Origin: Chloroflexota bacterium
GTDB lineage: Bacteria; Chloroflexota; Anaerolineae; Aggregatilineales; J027
DNA length: 64,000 bases
Assembly: GCA_016234595.1 (NCBI GenBank)
Contig: JACRBG010000023.1
Location: 1 to 64,000 of the forward strand
Reading direction: 5' to 3'
The notes under the pieces were generated by a model, which made no database searches, had not been told where the DNA came from, and worked only from the letters and a program-made list of their open reading frames with translations. Made by a program: the position numbers and the translations under genes. Position 1 is the stretch's first letter, and each line of letters begins with the position of its first letter. Of the stretch, positions 1 to 7,704 are shown piece by piece.

Positions 1-201
1 ATTCCGCCGGGGGCCTATTTGCTACTGTGCAGCGATGGTCTTTGGAATTTGGTAAAACAGGACGAACTGCTTGAAGCCGTAGCCAAGTCGGAAGGCAATA
101 CACAGGCCGCTTGTGAAAAACTGGTGGCACTCGCCAATGAACGTGGGGGACGGGATAACATCACAGTGGTGATTGTTCGTGTCTCACCTGCCCAATCATA
201 A
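1..201 (+). CDS. PP2C-family Ser/Thr protein phosphatase, C-terminal end (partial)
   Basis: The window opens inside this gene, so only the last 66 codons are present. They contain LLLCSDGLWN, the PP2C core motif with a metal-binding Asp, and GGRDNITVVIV near the end, whose Asp-Asn is the last metal-site motif of the family. PP2C enzymes are Mg/Mn-dependent phosphatases that remove phosphate from Ser and Thr and usually counteract Hanks-type kinases. The neighbours fit this role: an FHA protein follows two genes later, and a Ser/Thr kinase is encoded at 31260-32972. The reading frame stays open to base 1. The family assignment is firm; the substrate is unknown. Confidence 0.9.
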   Translation: MPPGAYLLLCSDGLWNLVKQDELLEAVAKSEGNTQAACEKLVALANERGGRDNITVVIVRVSPAQS

Positions 202-228
202 TAAAACACCCATTATCGAGTGTCGCGC

Positions 229-1740
229 ATGGATTCTCAGTATCAACAGTATGACTTATATACCATTTTAGGAGTATCACCGTCTGCGTCTGCCGATGAT
301 ATAAAAACGGCTTATCGTCAGGCGGCACGGCGCTTCCATCCCGATGTTAACGGGCATGAGGGTGCTTCGCTCCAATTTAAAGATATTAATCTGGCTTACG
401 AGGTGTTGAGTGATGAAATTCAACGCTCAACTTATCATCGAGTTTTGACTAGCCGGGCAGCGACTAAGCGGCCATCCTTTGCGGCACGTTGTATTCCAAG
501 CAGGCGCATTTTGCCTGTCATTAAAGAGTCACAGGTGATGTATCTGCTGTTAGAAATCGTGGCTCGTAGCCCCGGCGACCAAGCGGTCAATCCAAATGAA
601 CCCCGCAAAGCCCCGCTCAATATTGCGCTGGTATTGGATCATAGTTCATCTATGCGGGGTGCACGACTTGAAAAAGTTAAAGTGGCCTCTCATCAAATCT
701 TGTCGCAATTGGGCCACGACGATCGGTTGTGTGTGGTCGCATTTAGTGATCGGGCCGATGTACTAGTCAAAAGCGAACCTGTCACCGATCCGGAAGGCAT
801 CAAATCACGGGTCAATACGATTGCAGCGGGCGGTGGGACGGAAATTTTTCAAGGGTTATCGGCTGCTTACCAAGAAGTTAAACGATATTTCAATCGTAAA
901 TGTGTCAACCATGTCATTCTCATCACCGATGGGCGTACCTATGGCGATGAGCAACTATGCCTTGAATTAGCTGACGACGCCAAGAAAGTGGGAGTCAGTA
1001 TCAGCGCGATGGGCATAGGCGATGAATGGAACGATGTTTTCTTAGATGATTTGACAGCAAAAACAGGCGGTGGAGCGACTTATGTTAATTCACCGGGGGC
1101 CGTCGTTAATTTTTTAAATGACAGGGTACGTACCTTGTCAGAGGCTTTTGCAGAACGCCTGCGTCTAACTGTAGCCCCCGATTCGGATGTTCGTCTTGAA
1201 TCAGGTTTTCGGTTGTCGCCAAGTGCCCAACCTTTAGAGGTCAAGTCGCAACCGATTAATTTGGGGGCGCTGCAAAGTACCCGCCCAACAAGGGTGCTGC
1301 TCCAATTCCAGATGCCCCCCGATATGAAACCGGGGTTTCGCTCAATGGTGCGGTTGGATATTACGGGTGATTTGATTGGCGAAGCTGAACGTTATGAATT
1401 TAAGGCAATCGTTGACCAAACAACCGAAGTCTCGACCAAGCCGCCACCGGAAGAACCCCCTAAAACAATTATTGACGCGCTAGGGAAATTGGCGCTCTAC
1501 CGAATGCAGCAAAAAGCCGAAAAAGCCATTAACGATGGTCAAGTTCAAGAAGCCACTCGACGGCTAGAGAATTTGGCGACGCGATTGTTACAAGCAGGGC
1601 AAGAAGATTTGGCCCATATGGCAATGGAAGAGGCGCGGCGAGTACGTCAGACCAGCAAGCTTTCGGAAGAAGGGCGTAAGACCCTGAAGTTTGGGACCCG
1701 CTCTTTGATGCTGCCTCCACCTGACGACGATAAGGAATAA
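229..1740 (+). CDS. DnaJ-domain / von Willebrand factor A fusion protein
   Basis: This 503-residue cytosolic protein joins a J domain (about residues 7-72, with the HPD tripeptide at 37-39) to a VWA domain (about 128-300). The VWA metal-ion site looks complete: DHSSS (D137) matches DxSxS, followed by GGGTEI and LITDG. A beta-rich segment and a charged helical tail follow. J domains recruit and activate Hsp70; VWA domains bind partners through a metal ion. I have no family in mind that carries both in this order, so the role is inferred: perhaps presenting a client to Hsp70 in response to phospho-signalling. I chose ATG 229; a GTG at 220 is in frame, and neither has a clear ribosome site. Four bases separate it from the FHA gene, so they are probably co-transcribed. 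Confidence 0.85.
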   Translation: MDSQYQQYDLYTILGVSPSASADDIKTAYRQAARRFHPDVNGHEGASLQFKDINLAYEVLSDEIQRSTYHRVLTSRAATKRPSFAARCIPSRRILPVIKESQVMYLLLEIVARSPGDQAVNPNEPRKAPLNIALVLDHSSSMRGARLEKVKVASHQILSQLGHDDRLCVVAFSDRADVLVKSEPVTDPEGIKSRVNTIAAGGGTEIFQGLSAAYQEVKRYFNRKCVNHVILITDGRTYGDEQLCLELADDAKKVGVSISAMGIGDEWNDVFLDDLTAKTGGGATYVNSPGAVVNFLNDRVRTLSEAFAERLRLTVAPDSDVRLESGFRLSPSAQPLEVKSQPINLGALQSTRPTRVLLQFQMPPDMKPGFRSMVRLDITGDLIGEAERYEFKAIVDQTTEVSTKPPPEEPPKTIIDALGKLALYRMQQKAEKAINDGQVQEATRRLENLATRLLQAGQEDLAHMAMEEARRVRQTSKLSEEGRKTLKFGTRSLMLPPPDDDKE

Positions 1741-1744
1741 TCGC

Positions 1745-2275
1745 ATGATTATTTGTAATTATTGTGGAACAGGCAACATGGAGGGGGAATATTTCTGCGA
1801 CGAATGCGGAAATCCTATCCTCATGGCATTACAAGCAACAGCAACCAGCAACACGGCTGCGATTGGAACCCAAGAATTAAAAAACGCCGCCTCGGCTTTC
1901 GATGCCCTAAACACCCGCATCTACGGTGGTACAACAAGCCTTAAAGGGATATCTTCGATTGTGGTGCATGTCAGTGGGGCCACTGAACCTCTTGTGATTC
2001 GACTCAAAGCGGAAATGACAGTGGGACGTGCTGATATTCAATCGGGCCATTATCCCGATATTGACCTCTCTTCTTATAACGCAGTAGAAGAAGGGGTTTC
2101 CCGTGCCCATGCCACTATGCAATATAACGACAATACCCTCACCTTAGTTGATTTGGGTAGCGTGAATGGAACTTATTTAAATGGGCAGCGCCTTATTCCC
2201 CGCCAATCTCGTATTGTACATGATGGGGATGAGATGCGTTTTGGTAAGTTGGTGTTACGTATTTACTTCAAATAG
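1745..2275 (+). CDS. Zinc-ribbon FHA-domain protein
   Basis: A 176-residue protein with an N-terminal zinc ribbon (Cys 4, 7, 18, 21) and a C-terminal FHA domain (about 78-170). The FHA phosphopeptide-binding residues are present: GR at 94-95, SRAH at 119-122 and the NGT/LNG loop at about 141-147. FHA domains bind phosphothreonine peptides. With the PP2C phosphatase upstream, this protein is probably a reader of Ser/Thr kinase signalling. No membrane segment or signal peptide is visible. The ATG lies four bases after the preceding stop, which suggests one transcript with the DnaJ-VWA gene. Confidence 0.9.
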   Translation: MIICNYCGTGNMEGEYFCDECGNPILMALQATATSNTAAIGTQELKNAASAFDALNTRIYGGTTSLKGISSIVVHVSGATEPLVIRLKAEMTVGRADIQSGHYPDIDLSSYNAVEEGVSRAHATMQYNDNTLTLVDLGSVNGTYLNGQRLIPRQSRIVHDGDEMRFGKLVLRIYFK

Positions 2276-2289
2276 GATGGATATTCACA

Positions 2290-2529
2290 ATGCAGACCCT
2301 GTATGTGCATGTTTCGGATGGCGAGGCTATGATGGCTGAGGTCAATGATTTGCCCGACCCGACCCATCAGTTCGTGACATTGGTGAATCCCCGCAAACGG
2401 GATGGGAAAGATTTGCCCTTTCTGATGGAAGAAGTCACCCAAATTATGATTCCGTGGTGGCGGATTAGCTATATTGAGATTATGCCAACGGGTGAAGAAG
2501 AAGAAGTCATGACCTTCATCCGCGATTAG
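2290..2529 (+). CDS. Small protein of unknown function
   Basis: A 79-residue acidic protein, not recognised. It has alternating hydrophobic residues that suggest a small beta-rich fold, no cysteine, no signal peptide and no membrane segment. It starts 14 bases after the FHA gene and is followed after 26 bases by the response regulator, all on the same strand, so it is probably part of the signalling transcript. Its even composition and tight packing argue for a real gene. The function is unknown. Confidence 0.7.
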   Translation: MQTLYVHVSDGEAMMAEVNDLPDPTHQFVTLVNPRKRDGKDLPFLMEEVTQIMIPWWRISYIEIMPTGEEEEVMTFIRD

Positions 2530-2555
2530 GCGGTTTACTACAGAAGGATTCGGCT

Positions 2556-3323
2556 ATGAAACCGCAAATGCCACGCTCCATCCCCAAAGAAGCCAAACGG
2601 ATTCTGGTGGTGGATGATGAGGCTCGGATGATTGATTTCATCCGTATGAATTTGGAACTAGAAGGCTTCCATGTTTTGGAGGCCCGCAATGGTTTGGATG
2701 CACTTGAAGCCATTCGCACCAAATTACCCGATTTGGTCATTCTGGACATCATGATGCCACAGGTGGATGGCTTTGAAACGCTGCGCATGTTACGCGAATT
2801 TTCGAGCATCCCGGTCATCATTTTGACGGCCAAAAGCGAGGAAGACGACAAGGTGGTGGGGTTGGAGCTTGGGGCGGATGATTATGTCACCAAGCCATTT
2901 GGCCCACGCGAACTGTCGAGCCGAGTGCGGGCGGTGCTGCGGCGATTGGATATGCCCGCACCACCTAGTGATGCCATTATGAAAATTGATGACTATCTCA
3001 GCGTGGACTTTAATCAACGCGAGGTAATTGTCAAAGGCGAACGGGTCAAACTCCGCCCAACCGAATATCGGTTACTGTATCACCTGATTGAAAACGCCGG
3101 ATGGACTGTGCCACATGAGCAATTGTTGGCAAAAGTCTGGGGCTATGAATATCGGGATGAGGCCCATTATGTCCGCTTATATGTCAACTATCTGCGGGAA
3201 AAGATCGAACCTGACCCCGCCAACCCACGTTATATTTTGACGGAGCGGGGGGTGGGGTATCGTTTTGTGGATTTTCGGAAGCAGGGCACCATGCCTGCCC
3301 CACCGCCACCTGAACCAGAGTAG
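2556..3323 (+). CDS. OmpR/PhoB-family response regulator
   Basis: A 255-residue two-component regulator. The receiver domain (about 14-130) has the acidic pair VVDDE, the phospho-acceptor D64 in LVILDIMMP and K113 in VTKPF. A winged-helix DNA-binding domain follows (about 145-245, with RPTEYRLL, then ERGVGYRF near the end). It should be phosphorylated by a histidine kinase and bind direct-repeat promoters. No kinase gene is adjacent, so it is an orphan here. The C-terminal tail is proline-rich. It lies 26 bases after the small upstream gene. Confidence 0.93.
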   Translation: MKPQMPRSIPKEAKRILVVDDEARMIDFIRMNLELEGFHVLEARNGLDALEAIRTKLPDLVILDIMMPQVDGFETLRMLREFSSIPVIILTAKSEEDDKVVGLELGADDYVTKPFGPRELSSRVRAVLRRLDMPAPPSDAIMKIDDYLSVDFNQREVIVKGERVKLRPTEYRLLYHLIENAGWTVPHEQLLAKVWGYEYRDEAHYVRLYVNYLREKIEPDPANPRYILTERGVGYRFVDFRKQGTMPAPPPPEPE

Positions 3324-3399
3324 AGGCCCTCTGGATAATCAGGACTAGGCACGTTAAAATGCTGACAACTGAAGCGCGGGAATCTGAGGAGTGAATCGA

Positions 3400-3915
3400 A
3401 TGTCGCTGTATAAGGTGCTTGTGACTGGTCCGTTTAGCTCTGGCAAAAGCAGTTTTGTAAATGCGATTTCGGATGTTCCGGTGGTCAGCACTGAGCGTAA
3501 AATCACCACTGAGGACAGCGGAATTAAGGCCGAAACAACCGTCGCAATGGATTATGGACGAGTTACGCTTGATGGCCGCCAGCTTCATTTATATGGCACG
3601 CCGGGGCAGGCCCGTTTCAGTTTTATGTGGGAGATTTTGGCAAAAGAAATGACCGCGTTCGTGGTGTTGGTGGACAGCACCGACCCCGCTTCATTTCCGG
3701 ATGCCACCGAGTTGATTGAGAATTTTTATAACATCCACCCTGTGCCTTATTTGGTGGTCGCCAGCAAAGCCGATTTGCAAGGGGCGGCTAGTTTGAATGA
3801 GGTGCGGCGGGGAACCCAAGTAGGGCAAGATATTACGGTGATGCCCTGTAATTCCACTCAAAAATCAAGTGTGCGCCAAGTGCTGCTTCAGGTAATCGGC
3901 CTTATAGAGCAATAG
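3400..3915 (+). CDS. Small GTPase of the COG2229 / CvnD type
   Basis: A 171-residue Ras-like GTPase. The P-loop GPFSSGKS is at 10-17, the switch II motif reads GTPGQARF instead of the usual DTAGQ, and the base-specificity motif is SKADL. GTPGQ is typical of COG2229-type bacterial GTPases, which include the conservon protein CvnD; these often work with roadblock/LC7 proteins. A roadblock-containing protein is encoded at 32993-34123. I chose ATG 3400 because GAGGA ends ten bases upstream; an in-frame GTG at 3391 directly abuts that ribosome site and is less likely. Hsp20 follows after nine bases. Confidence 0.88.
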   Translation: MSLYKVLVTGPFSSGKSSFVNAISDVPVVSTERKITTEDSGIKAETTVAMDYGRVTLDGRQLHLYGTPGQARFSFMWEILAKEMTAFVVLVDSTDPASFPDATELIENFYNIHPVPYLVVASKADLQGAASLNEVRRGTQVGQDITVMPCNSTQKSSVRQVLLQVIGLIEQ

Positions 3916-3924
3916 GAGGCTGCT

Positions 3925-4341
3925 ATGACCGGCAATCCGCGTTTTGACCCGCGACGTGAAATCAATAACGTCGGTGATACGATTAAACGGGCCATGGAAG
4001 ATGCTTTTTCCTTCGCCGCCAGCCATGTTTATGATGTACCTGTAGATATTTATGAGACGTCCACGAGCGTGGTGGTGGTTACAACGCCGATGGTGGGTGT
4101 TGTGCCCGAAAGTATTGATGTGGTGATTAGTGGTGACTTTCTAACCATTAGCGGCGAAACTCGTCCGGATGAGAGCATCCCAGTGAGTGCCTATCTCAAA
4201 CGGGAGCGACGTTATGGTAAATTCGCCCGACGACTCCACATTCCACGCCCTGTTAGGGATAAAGAGACCACCGCCGAATATAAAAACGGGGTGTTGCGGG
4301 TGACACTACCCAAAGCCGAAGCCAGTAATCCAGCTGTGTAA
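3925..4341 (+). CDS. Hsp20 / alpha-crystallin small heat-shock protein
   Basis: A 138-residue small chaperone with an alpha-crystallin domain at about 35-128. It has the family pattern of a FxRRL-like strand (KFARRLHIP) and the NGVLRVTLPK strand near the end. Such proteins form oligomers that hold unfolding proteins for Hsp70/DnaK. AGGAGG lies just before the ATG. The gene is nine bases from the GTPase, so it probably ends the signalling transcript. The DnaJ-VWA protein upstream gives a second link to Hsp70 chemistry in the same block. Confidence 0.92.
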   Translation: MTGNPRFDPRREINNVGDTIKRAMEDAFSFAASHVYDVPVDIYETSTSVVVVTTPMVGVVPESIDVVISGDFLTISGETRPDESIPVSAYLKRERRYGKFARRLHIPRPVRDKETTAEYKNGVLRVTLPKAEASNPAV

Positions 4342-4345
4342 AGGG

Positions 4346-4924
4346 TTATTGGGGAGACAAGGGCCAAAACACTGAGTCCCCTTCGGTTTCGGTGCTGTGG
4401 CATTCCGCGCAATGGCCTACCTCATCCGGGGATTGATAGAGCGTGCCATTGTCCCAATAGAGATATTGCCACGACGACGGGCCATCTTTAATCATAATAC
4501 CCAACTCGTTACGCACTTCACCTTCTAGCGTAGCGAGTTTTTCTTTCACTACAATCGTGCCAACAGGTAGGGTGCGTGGGCCTTCTTGGGTAATTAACTC
4601 ACGACCCACATCATTGACATATACGTTGATGTAGTATTCGGCATGAGGGCTAGCAAGATAAGCCTCTTCTTCCGGTGAGGGGAGACGACATAACGCCCAC
4701 AACGCCGCCGATACATTAAACGGCTCGTCATTCAGGCGCGTCCACGTCTGATATTCCGCCGCAAGTGTTTGGACTTCGTCAAGCTGGAGAACAAAGGGGG
4801 TAGGAGTAGAAATATTCGAAGGGTTGTCAGTCTCAAACAAATTTAGGAGGTTGCACGCCAGCATCGCGGGTATCATGACAATCCAAAACAGCAGGATGGC
4901 TTTTCGCTCATGCCGATTTTGCAT
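4346..4924 (-). CDS. Cytochrome P460-like lipoprotein with one CxxCH haem motif
   Basis: A 192-residue exported protein. A hydrophobic stretch ending MLACN near residue 24 is a likely lipobox. The mature part has GTIVVKEKL and a C-terminal CAECH, a covalent haem c site, followed by DSVF. Layout and motifs resemble cytochrome P460-type domains, which bind one haem outside the membrane. The redox partner is unknown. I chose ATG 4924 because AAGGAGG lies seven bases upstream; an in-frame ATG five codons earlier would contain the ribosome site. It converges with hsp20, with a four-base gap between the stops. The P460 assignment is by eye only. Confidence 0.72.
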   Translation of the reverse strand: MQNRHERKAILLFWIVMIPAMLACNLLNLFETDNPSNISTPTPFVLQLDEVQTLAAEYQTWTRLNDEPFNVSAALWALCRLPSPEEEAYLASPHAEYYINVYVNDVGRELITQEGPRTLPVGTIVVKEKLATLEGEVRNELGIMIKDGPSSWQYLYWDNGTLYQSPDEVGHCAECHSTETEGDSVFWPLSPQ

Positions 4925-4948
4925 AACAACCTCCTTCAATATTCAATT

Positions 4949-5944
4949 TTAGGTAAAGCGCACGCTGGATGAATCCCCCACATTAAAGGAGGTAAACTGG
5001 CCTTTGACAAAAGCATTTTGACCAACAAGGCTAGATTCAAGCAGGGTATTTTGGATTTCGGCCTCTTCCCCCACAATGGAATCGCGCACGATACTCCATT
5101 CAATCTTGCAACCTGCTGAAATGCTTACATAGGGCCCAATCACCGAGTTTTGGATTTTGCAGGAGGGGTCAATGCGGACAGGTGGAATGATAATGACGTT
5201 ATTAAACTGCACTTGATTGCTGTTATCGCGGCCACCTTCGCTTAAGAGGAAACGATTGGCCTCTAGCACCAATTCAGGACTACCACAGTCCAGCCAATCC
5301 GAGACGGATTCGACATCAAACTTCATGCCGTCATCAATCAAATTTTGCAGCGCATCGGCAATATAATATTCGTTTTTGGTCTTTTTGCCTTCTTTAATTT
5401 GGCGGTCAATCGCGTCAATCAATTTACGGCCACTGTTGATGTAGTATAAACCAATGACGGCGAGGTTAGATGGGGGTTGGGCGGCTTTTTCGACCACTTT
5501 GACGATATGGTGGTTGTCGTCTAACATAACCACCCCATAACGCTGGGGGTCATCTACCTCTTTAACATAGATGACCGCTTCATGTTTGCCATCTTTGATA
5601 AGCGAAAACTCGGTCTCGAAGATGTGATCGCCAAACACCACAAAAACAGGTTCATCGGTTGTCAGATGTTCGCGGGCCAGATAGATGGCGTGCGATTGAC
5701 CCAACATCTCTTGTTGCACAACATATTTGGCGGGAACCTGCTGATGTTTGGTGATATATTCTTCGATTTGGTCGCCTAGATAACCCACGATGAAGATGTA
5801 TTCACTGACATCTAGGGTGCTGAGTTTATCCAGCAAATGGCCCAATACGGGCTTCCCAGCAACATTAATGAGAGGCTTGGGGCGGGTATAGGTGTGGGGA
5901 CGGAGGCGCGTACCATAACCAGCTAGGGGAATGACAACCTTCAT
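4949..5944 (-). CDS. Sugar-1-phosphate nucleotidyltransferase
   Basis: A 331-residue enzyme of the RfbA/GlmU-type nucleotidyltransferase family. The N-terminal Rossmann-like domain has the signature PLAGYGTRLRPHTYTRPKP and FGDHIF, the metal-binding Asp motif. Residues from about 245 on look like a left-handed beta-helix (NSVIGPYVSISAGCKIEWSI). It should join a sugar-1-phosphate to NTP, giving a nucleotide sugar for polysaccharide synthesis. The sequence does not decide between glucose-1-phosphate thymidylyl- and uridylyltransferase. It lies 24 bases from the P460-like gene on the same strand. Confidence 0.88.
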   Translation of the reverse strand: MKVVIPLAGYGTRLRPHTYTRPKPLINVAGKPVLGHLLDKLSTLDVSEYIFIVGYLGDQIEEYITKHQQVPAKYVVQQEMLGQSHAIYLAREHLTTDEPVFVVFGDHIFETEFSLIKDGKHEAVIYVKEVDDPQRYGVVMLDDNHHIVKVVEKAAQPPSNLAVIGLYYINSGRKLIDAIDRQIKEGKKTKNEYYIADALQNLIDDGMKFDVESVSDWLDCGSPELVLEANRFLLSEGGRDNSNQVQFNNVIIIPPVRIDPSCKIQNSVIGPYVSISAGCKIEWSIVRDSIVGEEAEIQNTLLESSLVGQNAFVKGQFTSFNVGDSSSVRFT

Positions 5945-5983
5945 CGAGTTTTCTCCGTGTAGAAGTTTTCAGATAAATGCGAA

Positions 5984-7444
5984 TTACAGGGCAGGCTGGC
6001 GTACATGCCATTCAGTTGCCTGTTCATAGGCATGACCCGCACGCAGCACCACATCCTCACGCATAAATGGCCCCATCAATTGCAGGCCTATCGGTAAATT
6101 ATTTTCATCAAAGCCACAGGGCAATGACAACCCACAAATCCCGGCAAGGCTGGCGGGGAGGGTAAAAACGTCGCTCAGGTACATTTGCAAGGGGTCATCC
6201 GCTTTTTCACCAATGCGGAAAGCCGTTGAGGGCGCAACAGGGGAAGCGATTACATCCACCTGTTCAAAGGCTTTTTCAAAATCCTGCTTAATCAAAGTGC
6301 GCACTTTTTGGGCTTTGAGATAATACGCATCGTAATAGCCCGCTGAGAGGGCGTATGTCCCTAACATAATGCGGCGCTTGACTTCTGGGCCAAAACCTTC
6401 GCCCCGGGTGGTCTTATAGGTCTCCCACAAATCCGATTGGGTTTTGCGCAAGCCATAGCGCACACTGTCGAAACGGGCAAGGTTTGCCGAGGCTTCGGCT
6501 GGGGCAATAAGATAATAGGTTGAAAGGGCATAACGGGTATGGGGTAGGCTAATTTCGCGGATTTCGGCCCCCATCGCTGCGAGTTGAGCAATCGCGGCGC
6601 GTACCGCTTTTTCGGTGGCGGGCTGCATCCCCTCAATAAAATATTCTTTGGGGACACCCACTCGCAAACCTTTGATCCCCTGTTCAATAGTTGCCGAATA
6701 GTCTGGGACAGGCACATTCATACTGGTGCTGTCTTTGGGGTCATGACCTGCCATCACACCGAGAATGAGGCTTGTATCCTTGACTGTACGACCAAATGCC
6801 CCAATCGAATCGAGCGAGGAGGCAAACGCAATGAGGCCATAACGCGAGATACGCCCATAGGAGGTTTTAATCGCCACGACACTGCATAAGGCGGCAGGTT
6901 GACGCACGCTCCCACCAGTATCTGTACCCAACGCGCCAGCCGCTAATCGGGCTGCAACAGCGGCAGCACTGCCACCACTTGAGCCACCCGGTACACGCTC
7001 GGTATCCCACGGATTGCGAGTGGTAAAATAACCCGAATTTTCGGTGGAAGACCCCATCGCAAATTCGTCGGTGTTGGTTTTGCCTAACATGACAACACCT
7101 GCATCGAATAGGCGCTGGACAGCCGTCGCGTTAAAAGGCGGAATGTAACCTGCTAGAATTTTAGAACCGCAAGTCGTTTCGACCCCAGATGTGCTTAGGA
7201 CATCTTTGATCGCCAATGGAATGCCTAACAAAGCACCGTCTTGACCATTTTGGATCGCTTGATCCGCCGCTTGGGCCGATTCGAGGGCTTGTTCTTCAGT
7301 GACACGCAAATAGGCCTTAATGTTTTGATTGAGAGCCTTAATTCGATTCAAATAACTTTGGGTGAGTTCAACTGCGGAAAATTGACCGCTGCGTAGTCCG
7401 GCGCGGGCTTCCACAATGCTTAAAGTCGTCAGGTCTGCAGACAT
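5984..7444 (-). CDS. gatA: Glutamyl/aspartyl-tRNA(Gln/Asn) amidotransferase subunit A
   Basis: A 486-residue amidase-signature protein. The Ser-cis-Ser-Lys triad can be read: Lys in PLAIKDVLS, the cis-Ser region GGSSGGSAAAVAA and GTDTGGSVRQPA with the nucleophilic Ser. Length and the EYFIEGM region match bacterial GatA, which makes ammonia from glutamine and passes it to GatB to convert misacylated Glu-tRNA(Gln) or Asp-tRNA(Asn). GatB and GatC are not in the window. The start is an ATG just downstream of a likely promoter at 7491-7518. Confidence 0.95.
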   Translation of the reverse strand: MSADLTTLSIVEARAGLRSGQFSAVELTQSYLNRIKALNQNIKAYLRVTEEQALESAQAADQAIQNGQDGALLGIPLAIKDVLSTSGVETTCGSKILAGYIPPFNATAVQRLFDAGVVMLGKTNTDEFAMGSSTENSGYFTTRNPWDTERVPGGSSGGSAAAVAARLAAGALGTDTGGSVRQPAALCSVVAIKTSYGRISRYGLIAFASSLDSIGAFGRTVKDTSLILGVMAGHDPKDSTSMNVPVPDYSATIEQGIKGLRVGVPKEYFIEGMQPATEKAVRAAIAQLAAMGAEIREISLPHTRYALSTYYLIAPAEASANLARFDSVRYGLRKTQSDLWETYKTTRGEGFGPEVKRRIMLGTYALSAGYYDAYYLKAQKVRTLIKQDFEKAFEQVDVIASPVAPSTAFRIGEKADDPLQMYLSDVFTLPASLAGICGLSLPCGFDENNLPIGLQLMGPFMREDVVLRAGHAYEQATEWHVRQPAL

Positions 7445-7490
7445 AATCTAATCCAGAATCATTGAGGAAATGTTAAATGGCACTTTTGCC

Positions 7491-7518
7491 AGTATACCAC
7501 ATTCTGCTGTGGGCCAAA
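7491..7518 (-). promoter_or_regulatory. Likely sigma-70 promoter for gatA
   Basis: Read on the minus strand, there is an extended -10 box TGGTATACT (TATACT at 7491-7496) and a weaker -35 box TTTGGC at 7513-7518, with a 16-base spacer. It lies about 47 bases upstream of the gatA start. The call rests on the good extended -10. Confidence 0.5.
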
Positions 7519-7562
7519 GGAATTCGTATTGTAGAGTTGTACCCACTTGAAACTTAAATTTC

Positions 7563-7580
7563 TCACCCCAGCTGGTGTGA
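7563..7580. promoter_or_regulatory. 18-bp palindrome, candidate operator
   Basis: TCACCCCAGCTGGTGTGA is a dyad with a perfect CCAGCTGG core and matching TCAC/GTGA ends; only one base pair breaks the symmetry. It sits between divergent gatA and the GT4 gene, 125 bases before the GT4 start. There is no T-run beside it, so it is not a terminator. It has the size and form of a dimeric repressor site. No regulator gene is adjacent. Confidence 0.4.
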
Positions 7581-7704
7581 AAATTAATTTACCTGCCCCT
7601 AAAGAAAACTTGAAACGATAAGGGTTGTTGTTTAACCTGTTAGCGATACTCTAGTAGGGAGATGCTTAAGGAAACTATTGATTGGGCAAAGGCGAACAAC
7701 CACG

